Shown piece by piece: positions 42,703 through 51,119 of a stretch of DNA of 64,000 nucleotides. The stretch comes from UBA4781 sp963674975. Lineage in GTDB: Bacteria; Chloroflexota; Anaerolineae; Anaerolineales; Anaerolineaceae. The notes below the pieces were generated by a model that saw only the letters and a program-made list of their open reading frames with translations, made no database searches and was not told the origin of the DNA. A program made the position numbers and the translations under genes. The stretch is taken from the NCBI GenBank assembly GCA_963674975.1, contig OY771913.1:310001-374000 (forward strand). The letters are read 5' to 3'. Positions within the stretch are counted from its first letter, which is position 1. Every line of letters starts with the position of its first letter.

Positions 42703-43494
42703 ATGGATTTATATTTAAAAGATAAAATCGCTCTGGTAGCCGCATCCAGCAGAGGATTAGGCTTTGCCACTGCCAGGCAGCTGGTTTTAGAGGGTGCCAC
42801 CGTTATCATAAACGGAAGAGATAAAAATACCCTCACCGCTGCCAAGGAAAAACTGGATGAAATCCCCAATGCCTCGGTGATCGCAGTGGCAGGAGACGTT
42901 TCCGATCCTGTCTTTCCTTCTCTGCTGATGCAGGAAATTCAATACCATTTTGATGGTTTGGATATCCTCATCACGAATGCGGGAGGTCCATTAGCTGGTT
43001 CATTCGATGATTTTTCGGATGAAGACTGGGAAAAAGCCATCAATATTACCTTTCTAAGCCACATCCGTCTTATTCGGGCTGCCAAACCTCTTTTATTAAA
43101 ATCATCGACCCCCAGCATCCTCACCGTCACCTCCGCAGCTGTAAAACAGCCGATGCCTAATATGGTCCTTTCTAATTCCATTCGCTCTGCCACAGTTGGA
43201 CTGACCAAAACACTGGCAAATGAATTGGGGTATTCTGGCATCAGGGTAAATTCCATTCTCCCCGGTTGGACGGATACGGAACGCGTCCAGAGCCTTATGC
43301 AAACACGTGCCAGCGCAAATCATACTTCCATTGAGGAAGAATATCAGAAACAGGCAGCCGAATCACCATTACATCGCATTGGCAAGCCTGAAGAATTCGC
43401 GCGTGTGGCTGCATTTCTGGTCTCTCCGGCAGCTTCTTATATCAATGGCGTCATGCTGGTAGTGGACGGCGGCTTGAATAAAGGACTTCTATAA
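42703..43494 (+). CDS. Short-chain dehydrogenase/reductase with replaced catalytic Tyr and Lys
   Basis: The 263-residue protein is a Rossmann-fold SDR with NAD(P)-binding AASSRGLG (variant of TGxxxGxG), the structural NAG (TNAGG), and the end DGGLN. The active-site Ser is present (S144, TSAAVKQP). The YxxxK motif, expected 13 residues later, reads S157-N-S-I-R161. Both the catalytic Tyr and Lys are thus replaced. This SNxxR variant is seen in some annotated 3-oxoacyl-ACP-reductase-like proteins. The reaction is uncertain: it may use a different proton path or be non-catalytic. It ends directly at the next gene's start. Confidence 0.88.
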   Translation: MDLYLKDKIALVAASSRGLGFATARQLVLEGATVIINGRDKNTLTAAKEKLDEIPNASVIAVAGDVSDPVFPSLLMQEIQYHFDGLDILITNAGGPLAGSFDDFSDEDWEKAINITFLSHIRLIRAAKPLLLKSSTPSILTVTSAAVKQPMPNMVLSNSIRSATVGLTKTLANELGYSGIRVNSILPGWTDTERVQSLMQTRASANHTSIEEEYQKQAAESPLHRIGKPEEFARVAAFLVSPAASYINGVMLVVDGGLNKGLL

Positions 43495-45333
43495 TTGATC
43501 AAAAAGTACGCCACTCCTCAAGAAATCACCACATTTCTTGATAAAACTCTTTTTAATATCAAAAAACCCGGGCGTTATGTAGGCGGCGAATTCAATCAAA
43601 TCATCAAGGATTGGAATTCCATACCGGTAAAAATCGCATTAGCATTTCCTGATGTTTATGAGATCGGTTTTTCCAATTTAGGTCTGAATATCCTTTATGA
43701 GGAAATAAATCGAGAACCAAATTTCTTGGCAGAGAGATGTTTTTCTGTCTGGAATGATATGGAACAATCGATGCGCGCTTCCGGTATTCCATTGTATTCC
43801 CTCGAATCAAAACACCCCGTTTCAGAGTTTAACGTATTGGGTATTTCTCTCCCTTATGAAACACTGTATACCAATACACTCAATCTGCTCGATCTTTCGG
43901 GAATACCAATCTATCGAGAACAGCGCGAAGAAACAGATCCGCTGGTGATCGCTGGCGGACATGCTACTTTTAATCCCGCTCCGATGAGTGCTTTCATGGA
44001 TGCTTTCGTGATCGGCGATGGTGAAACTATTTTCGTCAAGATCCTGCAGATCGTTTCTGAGAAACTATCAAGAGAAAAAACGCTTGAAAAGATCAGTGCT
44101 TTGGAAAGTGTCTATGTACCTTCCTTTTATGATCCACGTACATATTTTTTATCTCCGGAAAATTCTCGTAATCCAATAAAAAAGAATATTGTTGAGCAGC
44201 TGCCTCCGGCACCTGAGAAACCGCTGGTACCGAATATCGAAACTACCCATAACCGCATTGCCGTTGAAGTGATGCGCGGCTGCTCCCACGGCTGCCGCTT
44301 CTGTCAGGCAGGTTTTATAACCCGTCCTGTCAGAGAACGCCCTTTAAATGAAATTCTTACTTTTCTGCACAACGCTATTCATCAAACCGGTTATGACGAA
44401 ATTTCACTGCTCTCCTTGAGCATCTCTGATTATTCCGCAATCCAGGAACTTGTTTCCAGGATTTCAAGTGCATATAAGAGTCTGAACATCAATCTTTCCC
44501 TGCCATCGCTGCGCATTGAATCTTTTTCAGATGAACTGATGCAAGAGATCGACCAGCGTAAAGGAAATTTCACCCTGGCACCTGAATCGGCTTCCGAAAC
44601 CATGCGCCGCTCCATCAATAAACCAATTTCAGAGGATGCCCTTCTGGAAACAACCTCTTTCATTTTTCAAAAAGGTTGGACTTCTATAAAGCTTTACTTT
44701 TTAATAGGTCTTCCCGGTGAAACGATGGATGATGTACAGCAAATTGTAGACCTGTGCAAGAAAGTAAAAGCCGTTGGAAAGAAATGGGTCGGCGGACGGG
44801 CTCGTATTGCCGTCAGTATCAATACCTTTATCCCTAAATGCCACACTCCTTTCCAATGGGCTGCCATGGATTCTGTTGAGAATGTTGCTCAAAAACATAG
44901 AATACTGCGCGAAGGGTTGCAGAAAACCGGGATCCGGCTCAGCTATCCTTCTATCGACACTTCTCTGCTCGAAGGATGGCTTTCTCGCGCAGATGAAGCT
45001 GTCTCCGAAGTCATTTATACAGCCTGGGAAAAAGGCGCCTGCTTTGATGCCTGGCAAGATAATATGGACCTGAATCGCTGGAAAGAAGCCTTTGAAGAGA
45101 AAGGCATCGATCCTTTTTCCTACAGTCACCGGCTTCGTTCGCAGGATGAGAATTTACCCTGGGATTTCATCGATAGCGGTGTTTCAAAAACTTACCTGAA
45201 AGAGGAATACCAAAAATCGATGGATGGTCTGTTAACCAGCGATTGCCGATTCAACTGCCACGCCTGCGGGATTCAATCTGCCTATCATATCCTCTGCCAC
45301 GATCTTGTAGGAGAGCAAAATGGATCAAATTGA
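43495..45333 (+). CDS. B12-binding radical SAM protein (TIGR03960 type)
   Basis: The 612-residue protein has an N-terminal cobalamin-binding-like domain (IALAFPDVYEIGFSNLGLNIL through AGGHATFNPAPMS). A radical SAM domain follows, with the 4Fe-4S motif CSHGCRFC in EVMRGCSHGCRFCQAG. It ends in a CHACGI motif. Translation starts at a TTG directly after the SDR stop. It overlaps the DUF2344 gene by 14 bases. The TIGR03960/DUF2344 pair is conserved next to ribosome and RNase E/G genes in many bacteria. The reaction is not known. Confidence 0.9.
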   Translation: MIKKYATPQEITTFLDKTLFNIKKPGRYVGGEFNQIIKDWNSIPVKIALAFPDVYEIGFSNLGLNILYEEINREPNFLAERCFSVWNDMEQSMRASGIPLYSLESKHPVSEFNVLGISLPYETLYTNTLNLLDLSGIPIYREQREETDPLVIAGGHATFNPAPMSAFMDAFVIGDGETIFVKILQIVSEKLSREKTLEKISALESVYVPSFYDPRTYFLSPENSRNPIKKNIVEQLPPAPEKPLVPNIETTHNRIAVEVMRGCSHGCRFCQAGFITRPVRERPLNEILTFLHNAIHQTGYDEISLLSLSISDYSAIQELVSRISSAYKSLNINLSLPSLRIESFSDELMQEIDQRKGNFTLAPESASETMRRSINKPISEDALLETTSFIFQKGWTSIKLYFLIGLPGETMDDVQQIVDLCKKVKAVGKKWVGGRARIAVSINTFIPKCHTPFQWAAMDSVENVAQKHRILREGLQKTGIRLSYPSIDTSLLEGWLSRADEAVSEVIYTAWEKGACFDAWQDNMDLNRWKEAFEEKGIDPFSYSHRLRSQDENLPWDFIDSGVSKTYLKEEYQKSMDGLLTSDCRFNCHACGIQSAYHILCHDLVGEQNGSN

Positions 45334-45958
45334 GTATCGCTTTCGTTTGAATTATTCCAAGCACTCCTTCATTCGCTTTACATCTATTCTGGATATTCAG
45401 AAAATATGGGAAAGGTCTTTCCGCCGTGCAGGCATAAAACTTTCCTATTCAAAAGGATTTCACCCTCAGGCGAAAATACAGCAGGCTTCTCCACTGCCAT
45501 TGGGTTTTTGTGGAGATGACGAAGTTCTGGATATCTGGGTGGAAGAAATACAGGGCAATACAATTGAAACCGATCAAATCAATTCTTTCCTGCCCTCAGG
45601 ATTAGAAATCTACCAAATCACCCCCATTGACCTATCTATGCCTTCTCTGCAGCAGTTTATCGAGTCTTCGGATTATTCCATATCCATCATCGATCCTGCA
45701 ACTCTAATCCCATTATCATCGCTGATCGATGATGTAAACATGGCTGAGCAGATCCTCTTCATGAAACACAATGGGAAAAAATATGATCTAAAACCTCTTA
45801 TTCAATCGATATGTTTTAATGTGGAAGAAGGCTCATCGCTTCTTGTTTCTTTTTCAGGTGCATCGGGCAGACCCGACCATCTTCTGCAGTATTTTAATCT
45901 TGATCCTTCTCAATTCATTATTACTCGAAAGAAGATCCATTTTACAGACCATGGCTAA
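45320..45958 (+). CDS. DUF2344 / TIGR03936 family protein
   Basis: The 212-residue protein has the family pattern: N-terminal RLNYSKHSFIRFTSILDIQKIWERSFRRAGIKLSYSKGFHPQ, then ASPLPLGFCGDDEVLDIWVE. It is nearly always encoded with, or fused to, the TIGR03960 radical SAM protein, as here (14-base overlap), and is thought to act with it. It overlaps the following methyltransferase gene by 8 bases. Confidence 0.9.
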   Translation: MDQIEYRFRLNYSKHSFIRFTSILDIQKIWERSFRRAGIKLSYSKGFHPQAKIQQASPLPLGFCGDDEVLDIWVEEIQGNTIETDQINSFLPSGLEIYQITPIDLSMPSLQQFIESSDYSISIIDPATLIPLSSLIDDVNMAEQILFMKHNGKKYDLKPLIQSICFNVEEGSSLLVSFSGASGRPDHLLQYFNLDPSQFIITRKKIHFTDHG

Positions 45959-46580
45959 ATATGTTATCTTGCAGTGTTCAAATGCTGAATGTAATTTCCG
46001 CTTCCCGGCTGAAATAAATAACTATGGAATATATTGCCCTATTTGTGGAAATAAATTAAGTATTCAGGAATTTGATTTAGATAATGGCTACGCGCAATTT
46101 ATAGAAAAACCAACGTTTCGATTAGAGTGTGTACTAGATAATATTCGCTCAAGCTATAATGTTGGATCGATCTTCCGCACGGCAAGCGCTTTTTCACTAT
46201 ATCACCTGTATTTATGCGGCTTTACCCCCACTCCAGATCAACCAAAAGTAAAAAAGACCAGTCTTGACGCGGAAACGCATGTGCCCTGGAGTCATGAACC
46301 GAACGCATTAGCCCTTGTGCAGCAGAAAAAAGCACAATCCTTTCAAATCTATTCCATTGAAGCATCCCAAACTGCAGGTTCACTGGTGGACCTCAAGGAA
46401 AAGTCACTGGAAAGCCCTATTTTATTTATACTGGGTAATGAAAACTTCGGAATAGATCCTGAAATTCGGACGATCAGCGATGCCGTTCTGCAAATCCCTA
46501 TTACTGGCTATAAGAAATCGTTGAATGTATCTACCGCTTTTGCTATTGCATTATTCCATTTCTCAATGACATTCTCGTAG
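45951..46580 (+). CDS. SpoU/TrmH-type RNA 2'-O-methyltransferase with N-terminal zinc ribbon
   Basis: The ATG at 45951 gives a 209-residue protein. Residues 1-40 carry a zinc-ribbon-like Cys set (CSNAEC, CPICG). Residues 60-209 are the SPOUT methyltransferase domain with its three motifs: NIRSSYNVGSIFRTA, LFILGNENFGIDPEI and IPITGYKKSLNVSTAFAIALF. It probably 2'-O-methylates a tRNA or rRNA ribose. A frame open further upstream, to 45819, would overlap DUF2344 heavily and adds an unrelated hydrophobic sequence. Its 3' end overlaps the convergent NTPase gene by 18 bases. Confidence 0.9.
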   Translation: MAKYVILQCSNAECNFRFPAEINNYGIYCPICGNKLSIQEFDLDNGYAQFIEKPTFRLECVLDNIRSSYNVGSIFRTASAFSLYHLYLCGFTPTPDQPKVKKTSLDAETHVPWSHEPNALALVQQKKAQSFQIYSIEASQTAGSLVDLKEKSLESPILFILGNENFGIDPEIRTISDAVLQIPITGYKKSLNVSTAFAIALFHFSMTFS

Positions 46581-47117
46581 ATCCTTGATAATTTCAAGAA
46601 TTTCCATCTGCCTTGACTTTTCCAGATCGTCAATATCAATTACTTTATATAAAATATCTTCTTTTTCGCATATATTAATTAATTCAGGTAAGATCTCTTT
46701 TCTTACAGAAATGAATGCCTTTTTGTAGGTTTTTTCCTGTATGATTTTCAGCCCCGTTTGCCAGCCTTTGTTATCCAGAATCTCATAAATTCCAACTTCA
46801 TCCAAAAAGAATATTTTTTCTATTGGATCGATATTCTGCAGCTGTTTCTCCCCCCATTGGAATACATCTTCTCGTATTTTCCATTTTTTAGCAGGAAAAT
46901 TCGGATCCCACCCCGGTTTTAAGTCTGCCAGGATCTTCTTTTCGTCCGTTTCCAGGTTTACAGCACTAATTGCAACTCTTTTATTCTTTATATAAGTACC
47001 CGGTGATACCAGCCCACAAATAGGGAATCCCATCTTTTTCGATCGATCGATAATATCCAGGATCATCAATGTTTTCCCTGAACTCTGCCTTCCTGTGATC
47101 AGCCACACATCAGGCAT
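46563..47117 (-). CDS. THEP1-like nucleoside-triphosphatase
   Basis: The protein has about 184 residues from the ATG at 47117, which has GGGAGAG upstream. It has a P-loop ITGRQSSGKTLMILDII, a variant Walker B IFFLDEVG and the overall alpha/beta layout of THEP1/NTPase_1 proteins, which hydrolyse nucleoside triphosphates slowly. A TTG-initiated form from 47141 would add 8 residues. The biological role of the family is unclear. It is convergent with the SpoU gene and divergent from nothing; the PadR gene lies just upstream on the same strand. Confidence 0.78.
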   Translation of the reverse strand: MPDVWLITGRQSSGKTLMILDIIDRSKKMGFPICGLVSPGTYIKNKRVAISAVNLETDEKKILADLKPGWDPNFPAKKWKIREDVFQWGEKQLQNIDPIEKIFFLDEVGIYEILDNKGWQTGLKIIQEKTYKKAFISVRKEILPELINICEKEDILYKVIDIDDLEKSRQMEILEIIKDLRECH

Positions 47118-47194
47118 AAATACTCTCCCTCTGATTCTCAATAATTTGGGTTAAACAATACAGCTGCGATTCTCTATTCACACTATTCTGGAGT

Positions 47195-47728
47195 TCAATA
47201 TCGTTCTTTTAACCCTTCCAGCCAATCAAAATAGCTTTTAAACTGCATTGTCCGGAATGATTTTACCGTTTGTGTATATTGCGGTTCATCGTTCAAAGAT
47301 AGTTTTGAGTTTTCCAACCACAGTTTGCATTCAGTTAATTGGTCAAGGATCAATTGATGAGCTAAATGCGGGTCATTTCTTTCTGCAAAATACAGTTTTG
47401 ATAGAAATACCTGCCGCATCTCTCTGCCATGTTTTACAGGTTCAGAAAGCCATTTCTTAAGTATTTCTTCCCCTTTTGAAGTCATTTCAAAATATTTCTT
47501 GGGTGGATAACTTGAATCATCACTGATCTGATCTGAGGGCTTGATGCAGTTTTTCTTCTCAAGAACATCCAATAAACCATATATATTGGTGATCTTTATT
47601 TTCCAGATCATTCCTATTCCCTCTGGATCGTTGATGCATTTATGGATCTGATAACCGTGCTTTGGTCCATCACTGAGAATTCCAAGAAGAATATAATGAA
47701 TGCTCCGAATATCCATATTTAAACCCAT
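47195..47728 (-). CDS. PadR family transcriptional regulator
   Basis: The 177-residue protein has the PadR winged-helix (SIHYILLGILSDGPKHGYQIHKCI, then NIYGLLDVLEKKNCI and YPPKKYFEMTSKGEEIL). A C-terminal Vir-like helical dimerisation region (about 95-177) follows. PadR proteins repress stress or efflux genes and release DNA on ligand binding. No obvious target operon is adjacent; it lies between the NTPase gene and the divergent FmdB gene. Confidence 0.9.
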   Translation of the reverse strand: MGLNMDIRSIHYILLGILSDGPKHGYQIHKCINDPEGIGMIWKIKITNIYGLLDVLEKKNCIKPSDQISDDSSYPPKKYFEMTSKGEEILKKWLSEPVKHGREMRQVFLSKLYFAERNDPHLAHQLILDQLTECKLWLENSKLSLNDEPQYTQTVKSFRTMQFKSYFDWLEGLKERY

Positions 47729-47816
47729 CTTTATTCATTTTATCATGGCATTTTATGATGATAATTGACGCATATTCTTTTCAAAGTTACAATCATATTT
47801 TTGAAAGGAATTTGTT

Positions 47817-48038
47817 ATGCCCATCTATGAATACGTTTGCACACACTGTGGAGCAACTTTTGATCAGATAAGGTGTTATGAAGAAGCAGATGACCCTATT
47901 GCCTGCCCCAACTGCTCGCATACCGAAACAAAGAGAAAACTCTCTAAATGTTTTTCTCACAACGATTCAGCATCCGGTTCATCTGGTTCTCATTCCTGTG
48001 GTTCCTGCAGTAGTGGCTGCTGCTCATCCTGTCATTAG
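47817..48038 (+). CDS. FmdB family zinc-ribbon protein
   Basis: The 73-residue protein starts MPIYEYVCTHCGATFDQ, has CPNC at about residue 40, and matches the FmdB (CxxC zinc ribbon) family. The C-terminal tail is Ser/Cys/Gly-rich (CGSCSSGCCSSC), as often seen in the family. The role is presumed regulatory but is not firmly known. The ribosome site is AAAGGAA. It is followed 15 bases later by an SDR gene. Confidence 0.92.
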   Translation: MPIYEYVCTHCGATFDQIRCYEEADDPIACPNCSHTETKRKLSKCFSHNDSASGSSGSHSCGSCSSGCCSSCH

Positions 48039-48053
48039 TGAAACGAGGCTCTT

Positions 48054-48866
48054 ATGAAAACTTTCGCCAAGAAAAATGTTCTTATCACCGGCGGTTCCAG
48101 CGGAATTGGCTTCGCACTGGCTGAACAGCTGGTTGAAGCCGGCGCCAATGTTTGGATTCTGGCTCGCCGTGATGAATTACTGGATAAATCCGTTAAGCTC
48201 TTGGAGAAGAAAAAAGTTACGGATAACCAGATCATTGGGAAAATCAAAGCGGATGTATCGAATTTTCCTGAATTGAAGACAGCCATTGAAAAAGTTTTCT
48301 CTGATAAAACCTCCCCCGACCTTTTGATAAATTCTGCCGGTGTGGTTCATCCCGGTGAATTCTTGAAAATGGATCCCCAGGACTTTGCTTCGGATATCTC
48401 CATAGATTATTTGGGAACTGTTTATGCGACTAAAATCATCGCACCTTTTATGGTAGCAAAAAGATCTGGGCATATTGTTAACATCAGTTCCCTTGCCGGT
48501 TTGGTTCCCGTATATGGATATTCTGGATACTCTGCTGCAAAAAGCGCAATTAAAATGTTTTCCAGTATTTTGATGACCGAACTTGCCCCATATAATATCC
48601 ATGTTTCGGTTGTCTATCCTTCAGATACCGATACACCACAGCTCGAATTTGATAATGCCCATAAACCGGAGATCACAAAAGAGATTTCCAAAGGCGGAGG
48701 CCTTCAAACAGCTCCGTATGTCGCCAGTGTGATCTTAAAAGGCATTCAGAAAGAAAAATTCTCCATTGTGCCCGCTTTCATCGCAAAAATACTGAAACCT
48801 TTCGCTCCAATAGTAGGTAAAGTTTTTCATATTTTTGCGGTTTCAGCCTTAAAAAAGCAGCAATAA
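48054..48866 (+). CDS. Short-chain dehydrogenase, 3-ketodihydrosphingosine-reductase-like
   Basis: The 270-residue SDR has TGGSSGIG, NSAG, and a complete catalytic set: S at ISSLAG and YSAAK (GYSGYSAAKSAIKMF). The TDTP segment after the active site (PSDTDTPQL) and a C-terminal hydrophobic stretch resemble the ketodihydrosphingosine-reductase (KDSR) branch, known from eukaryotes and some bacteria. A lipid substrate is inferred from this similarity. It is a good contrast to the SDR at 42703, which lacks Tyr and Lys. Confidence 0.87.
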   Translation: MKTFAKKNVLITGGSSGIGFALAEQLVEAGANVWILARRDELLDKSVKLLEKKKVTDNQIIGKIKADVSNFPELKTAIEKVFSDKTSPDLLINSAGVVHPGEFLKMDPQDFASDISIDYLGTVYATKIIAPFMVAKRSGHIVNISSLAGLVPVYGYSGYSAAKSAIKMFSSILMTELAPYNIHVSVVYPSDTDTPQLEFDNAHKPEITKEISKGGGLQTAPYVASVILKGIQKEKFSIVPAFIAKILKPFAPIVGKVFHIFAVSALKKQQ

Positions 48867-48906
48867 CCTTTCGTAATAATCGTTTCGTCAAATACCGAGG
48901 TTAGTC

Positions 48907-48936
48907 TTAACCTAACCATGTTGGCAGTGTTATACT
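48907..48936 (+). promoter_or_regulatory. Candidate promoter of the ornithine operon
   Basis: TTAACC (48907-48912) and TATACT (48931-48936) are 18 bases apart. A short inverted repeat, GGTTAG / CTAACC, covers the -35 box and may be an operator. Confidence 0.35.
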
Positions 48937-48966
48937 GGACATGATTCTATTTCCATTTAAACAGAG

Positions 48967-49896
48967 GTGAAGATGAAAAAGGATTTTATTGCTATTGCAG
49001 ATTTCTCCCCGCAGGAATTAAATGAACTCATCGATCTTGCTATTGACCTGAAAAAGGAATATTTTCAACACGGGAATCAACCTCTTTTAAAAGGGAAAGT
49101 TCTCGGGTTGATCTTCAGCAAACCCAGCCTGCGCACGCGCATCAGTTTCGAGATGGCAATGCGCCATTTGGGTGGTGATGCCTTATTCATTTCCCCGAAT
49201 GAAATTGGTCTTGGAAAAAGAGAATCCATTGCAGATGTTGCCCGCGTGCTTTCAGGCTATGTTCAGGGAATCATGGCAAGAGTGTTCGAACATGAGCATG
49301 TACTGGAACTGGCAAAATGGTCTGATATCCCCGTGATCAATGGGCTCAGTGATTATAATCATCCCTGCCAGGCAATGGCAGATATTCTTACTGTGAAGGA
49401 AAATTTTGGTACCTTACCCGGCTTGAATGTGACATACATTGGGGATGGAAATAATGTAGCAGTATCTCTTCTCCATATTTGCACAAAACTGGGTACGAAT
49501 TTCTCCATTGCGAATCCTGAAGGATATGATATGGGTGAAGAAGCAGTTGCCCTTGGTAGAAAATTCGCCGAAATCTCAGGCAGTAAGATCAATTTCTATC
49601 GTGATCCTCATGAAGCAGTTGCTGGCGCCGATGTGATCTATACCGATACATGGACAAGCATGGGACAGGAAGAAGAAGCCAGGGCGCGTGAAAAAGTTTT
49701 CCCACCATATCAGGTCAACCAGGCTCTGCTGGCAGAAGCAAAACCCGAAACAATTGTCATGCACTGTCTGCCGGCTCACAGAGGGCAGGAAATTACGGAC
49801 GAGGTCGCAGATGGACCTCAATCACGCCTTTTCCCCCAAGCTCACAATCGACTGCATGCACAGAAAGCAATCGTACTCCGATTAATGCAAGGATAA
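48967..49896 (+). CDS. argF: Ornithine carbamoyltransferase
   Basis: The 309-residue enzyme joins carbamoyl phosphate and ornithine to make citrulline. The carbamoyl-phosphate motif is SLRTRISFEMA (SxRTR), HPCQAMAD binds both substrates, and the ornithine motif is HCLPAHRGQEI. The length is normal. It lies 20 bases before the ornithine aminotransferase gene, so both ornithine-consuming steps are co-transcribed. It could serve arginine synthesis or breakdown; no other arg genes are in the window. Confidence 0.96.
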   Translation: MKMKKDFIAIADFSPQELNELIDLAIDLKKEYFQHGNQPLLKGKVLGLIFSKPSLRTRISFEMAMRHLGGDALFISPNEIGLGKRESIADVARVLSGYVQGIMARVFEHEHVLELAKWSDIPVINGLSDYNHPCQAMADILTVKENFGTLPGLNVTYIGDGNNVAVSLLHICTKLGTNFSIANPEGYDMGEEAVALGRKFAEISGSKINFYRDPHEAVAGADVIYTDTWTSMGQEEEARAREKVFPPYQVNQALLAEAKPETIVMHCLPAHRGQEITDEVADGPQSRLFPQAHNRLHAQKAIVLRLMQG

Positions 49897-49915
49897 TTCT
49901 CAAGGACAAATCTTT

Positions 49916-51112
49916 ATGAAAACTGCTGATTATATTGAACTCGCCGATCGATACGGCGCACATAACTATAAACCGCTTGATGTCGTCATTTCCAAAGGAC
50001 AGGGAGTTTGGGTTTACAACGTCGATGGAAATAAATATCTTGACTGCCTCAGCGCCTATTCTGCTCTGAACCAGGGGCATGTCCATCCCACAATTCTAAA
50101 AGCCCTTGTCGAACAGGCTGAAAATCTAACCCTTACTTCTCGCGCATTCCGCAATGACCAGCTTCCTCTCTTTTATAAAGAAATTGTGGATCTTACCGGT
50201 TATGAAATGGTGATCGCCATGAACAGCGGAGCTGAAGCAGTTGAAACAGCGCTCAAACTCGCACGTAAATGGGCATACGTCGTCAAAAAGGTCCCCAGAC
50301 CGCAAGCAGAGATCATCGTTGCAGATGGCAACTTTCATGGAAGAACCATTTCCATCGTTTCTTTTTCTTCAGAGCATTTTTATAAAGATGATTTTGCACC
50401 TCTTACCCCCGGATTCGTTTCCGTTCCCTACGGCAATGCACAGGCTATTACAGATGCCATTACACCCAATACTGCAGCCGTTCTCATCGAACCAATTCAG
50501 GGTGAAGGTGGTGTGATCGTTCCTCCTGCCGGTTTTCTGAAAACAGTCCGCGATATCTGCGATAGAAACAACATATTGTTCATTGCAGACGAAATTCAAA
50601 CCGGGTTAGGCAGAACCGGTAAATTATTTGCCTGCGATCATGAAAATATTCGTCCTGATATGATGATCCTTGGAAAAGCACTGGGCGGCGGTTTCTATCC
50701 CGTATCTGCTGTTTTATCCAGCCATGACATCTTAGGATTATTCCAACCAGGAGAACACGGTTCTACCTTTGGAGGAAATCCTCTGGCTGCCGCTGTTGCA
50801 CGTGCGTCATTGAAAGTAATTGTTGACGAACATCTTATCGAAAATGCAGCCACCCTGGGTGAGTACTTCCTCGATCAGCTTGCCGAAATTCCTCCCAAAA
50901 ACATCAAAGAAGTAAGAGGAAAAGGATTGTTGATCGGAGTAGAATTAAAACCGGAAGCAGGTGGAGCTAGAAAATATTGTGAACAGTTACAGGCTGCCGG
51001 TATTCTTGCAAAAGAAACTCATGAAACAATCATTCGCTTTGCACCACCTCTGATCATTGACAAGCCCACGATTGATTGGGCATTGGATAGAATTCGTAAT
51101 ATCCTGACGTGA
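49916..51112 (+). CDS. rocD: Ornithine aminotransferase
   Basis: The 398-residue PLP-dependent class III aminotransferase has the family features: MNSGAEAVETALKLARKW, DGNFHGRTISIVSFS, IADEIQTGLGRTGKL, the PLP-binding Lys in LGKALGGGFYPVSAVL, and GSTFGGNPLA. It converts ornithine and 2-oxoglutarate to glutamate semialdehyde and glutamate, linking ornithine to proline and glutamate. Its N-terminus (YIELADRYGAHNYKPLDVVI) is typical of RocD. It is encoded with argF and is followed 7 bases later by pyruvate kinase. Confidence 0.95.
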   Translation: MKTADYIELADRYGAHNYKPLDVVISKGQGVWVYNVDGNKYLDCLSAYSALNQGHVHPTILKALVEQAENLTLTSRAFRNDQLPLFYKEIVDLTGYEMVIAMNSGAEAVETALKLARKWAYVVKKVPRPQAEIIVADGNFHGRTISIVSFSSEHFYKDDFAPLTPGFVSVPYGNAQAITDAITPNTAAVLIEPIQGEGGVIVPPAGFLKTVRDICDRNNILFIADEIQTGLGRTGKLFACDHENIRPDMMILGKALGGGFYPVSAVLSSHDILGLFQPGEHGSTFGGNPLAAAVARASLKVIVDEHLIENAATLGEYFLDQLAEIPPKNIKEVRGKGLLIGVELKPEAGGARKYCEQLQAAGILAKETHETIIRFAPPLIIDKPTIDWALDRIRNILT

Positions 51113-51119
51113 GAGGCAT

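Noticed and set aside
45819..45950. Extended start for the SpoU methyltransferase
   Set aside because: The extension is a hydrophobic shadow of the DUF2344 gene; the ATG at 45951 starts directly at the zinc ribbon.
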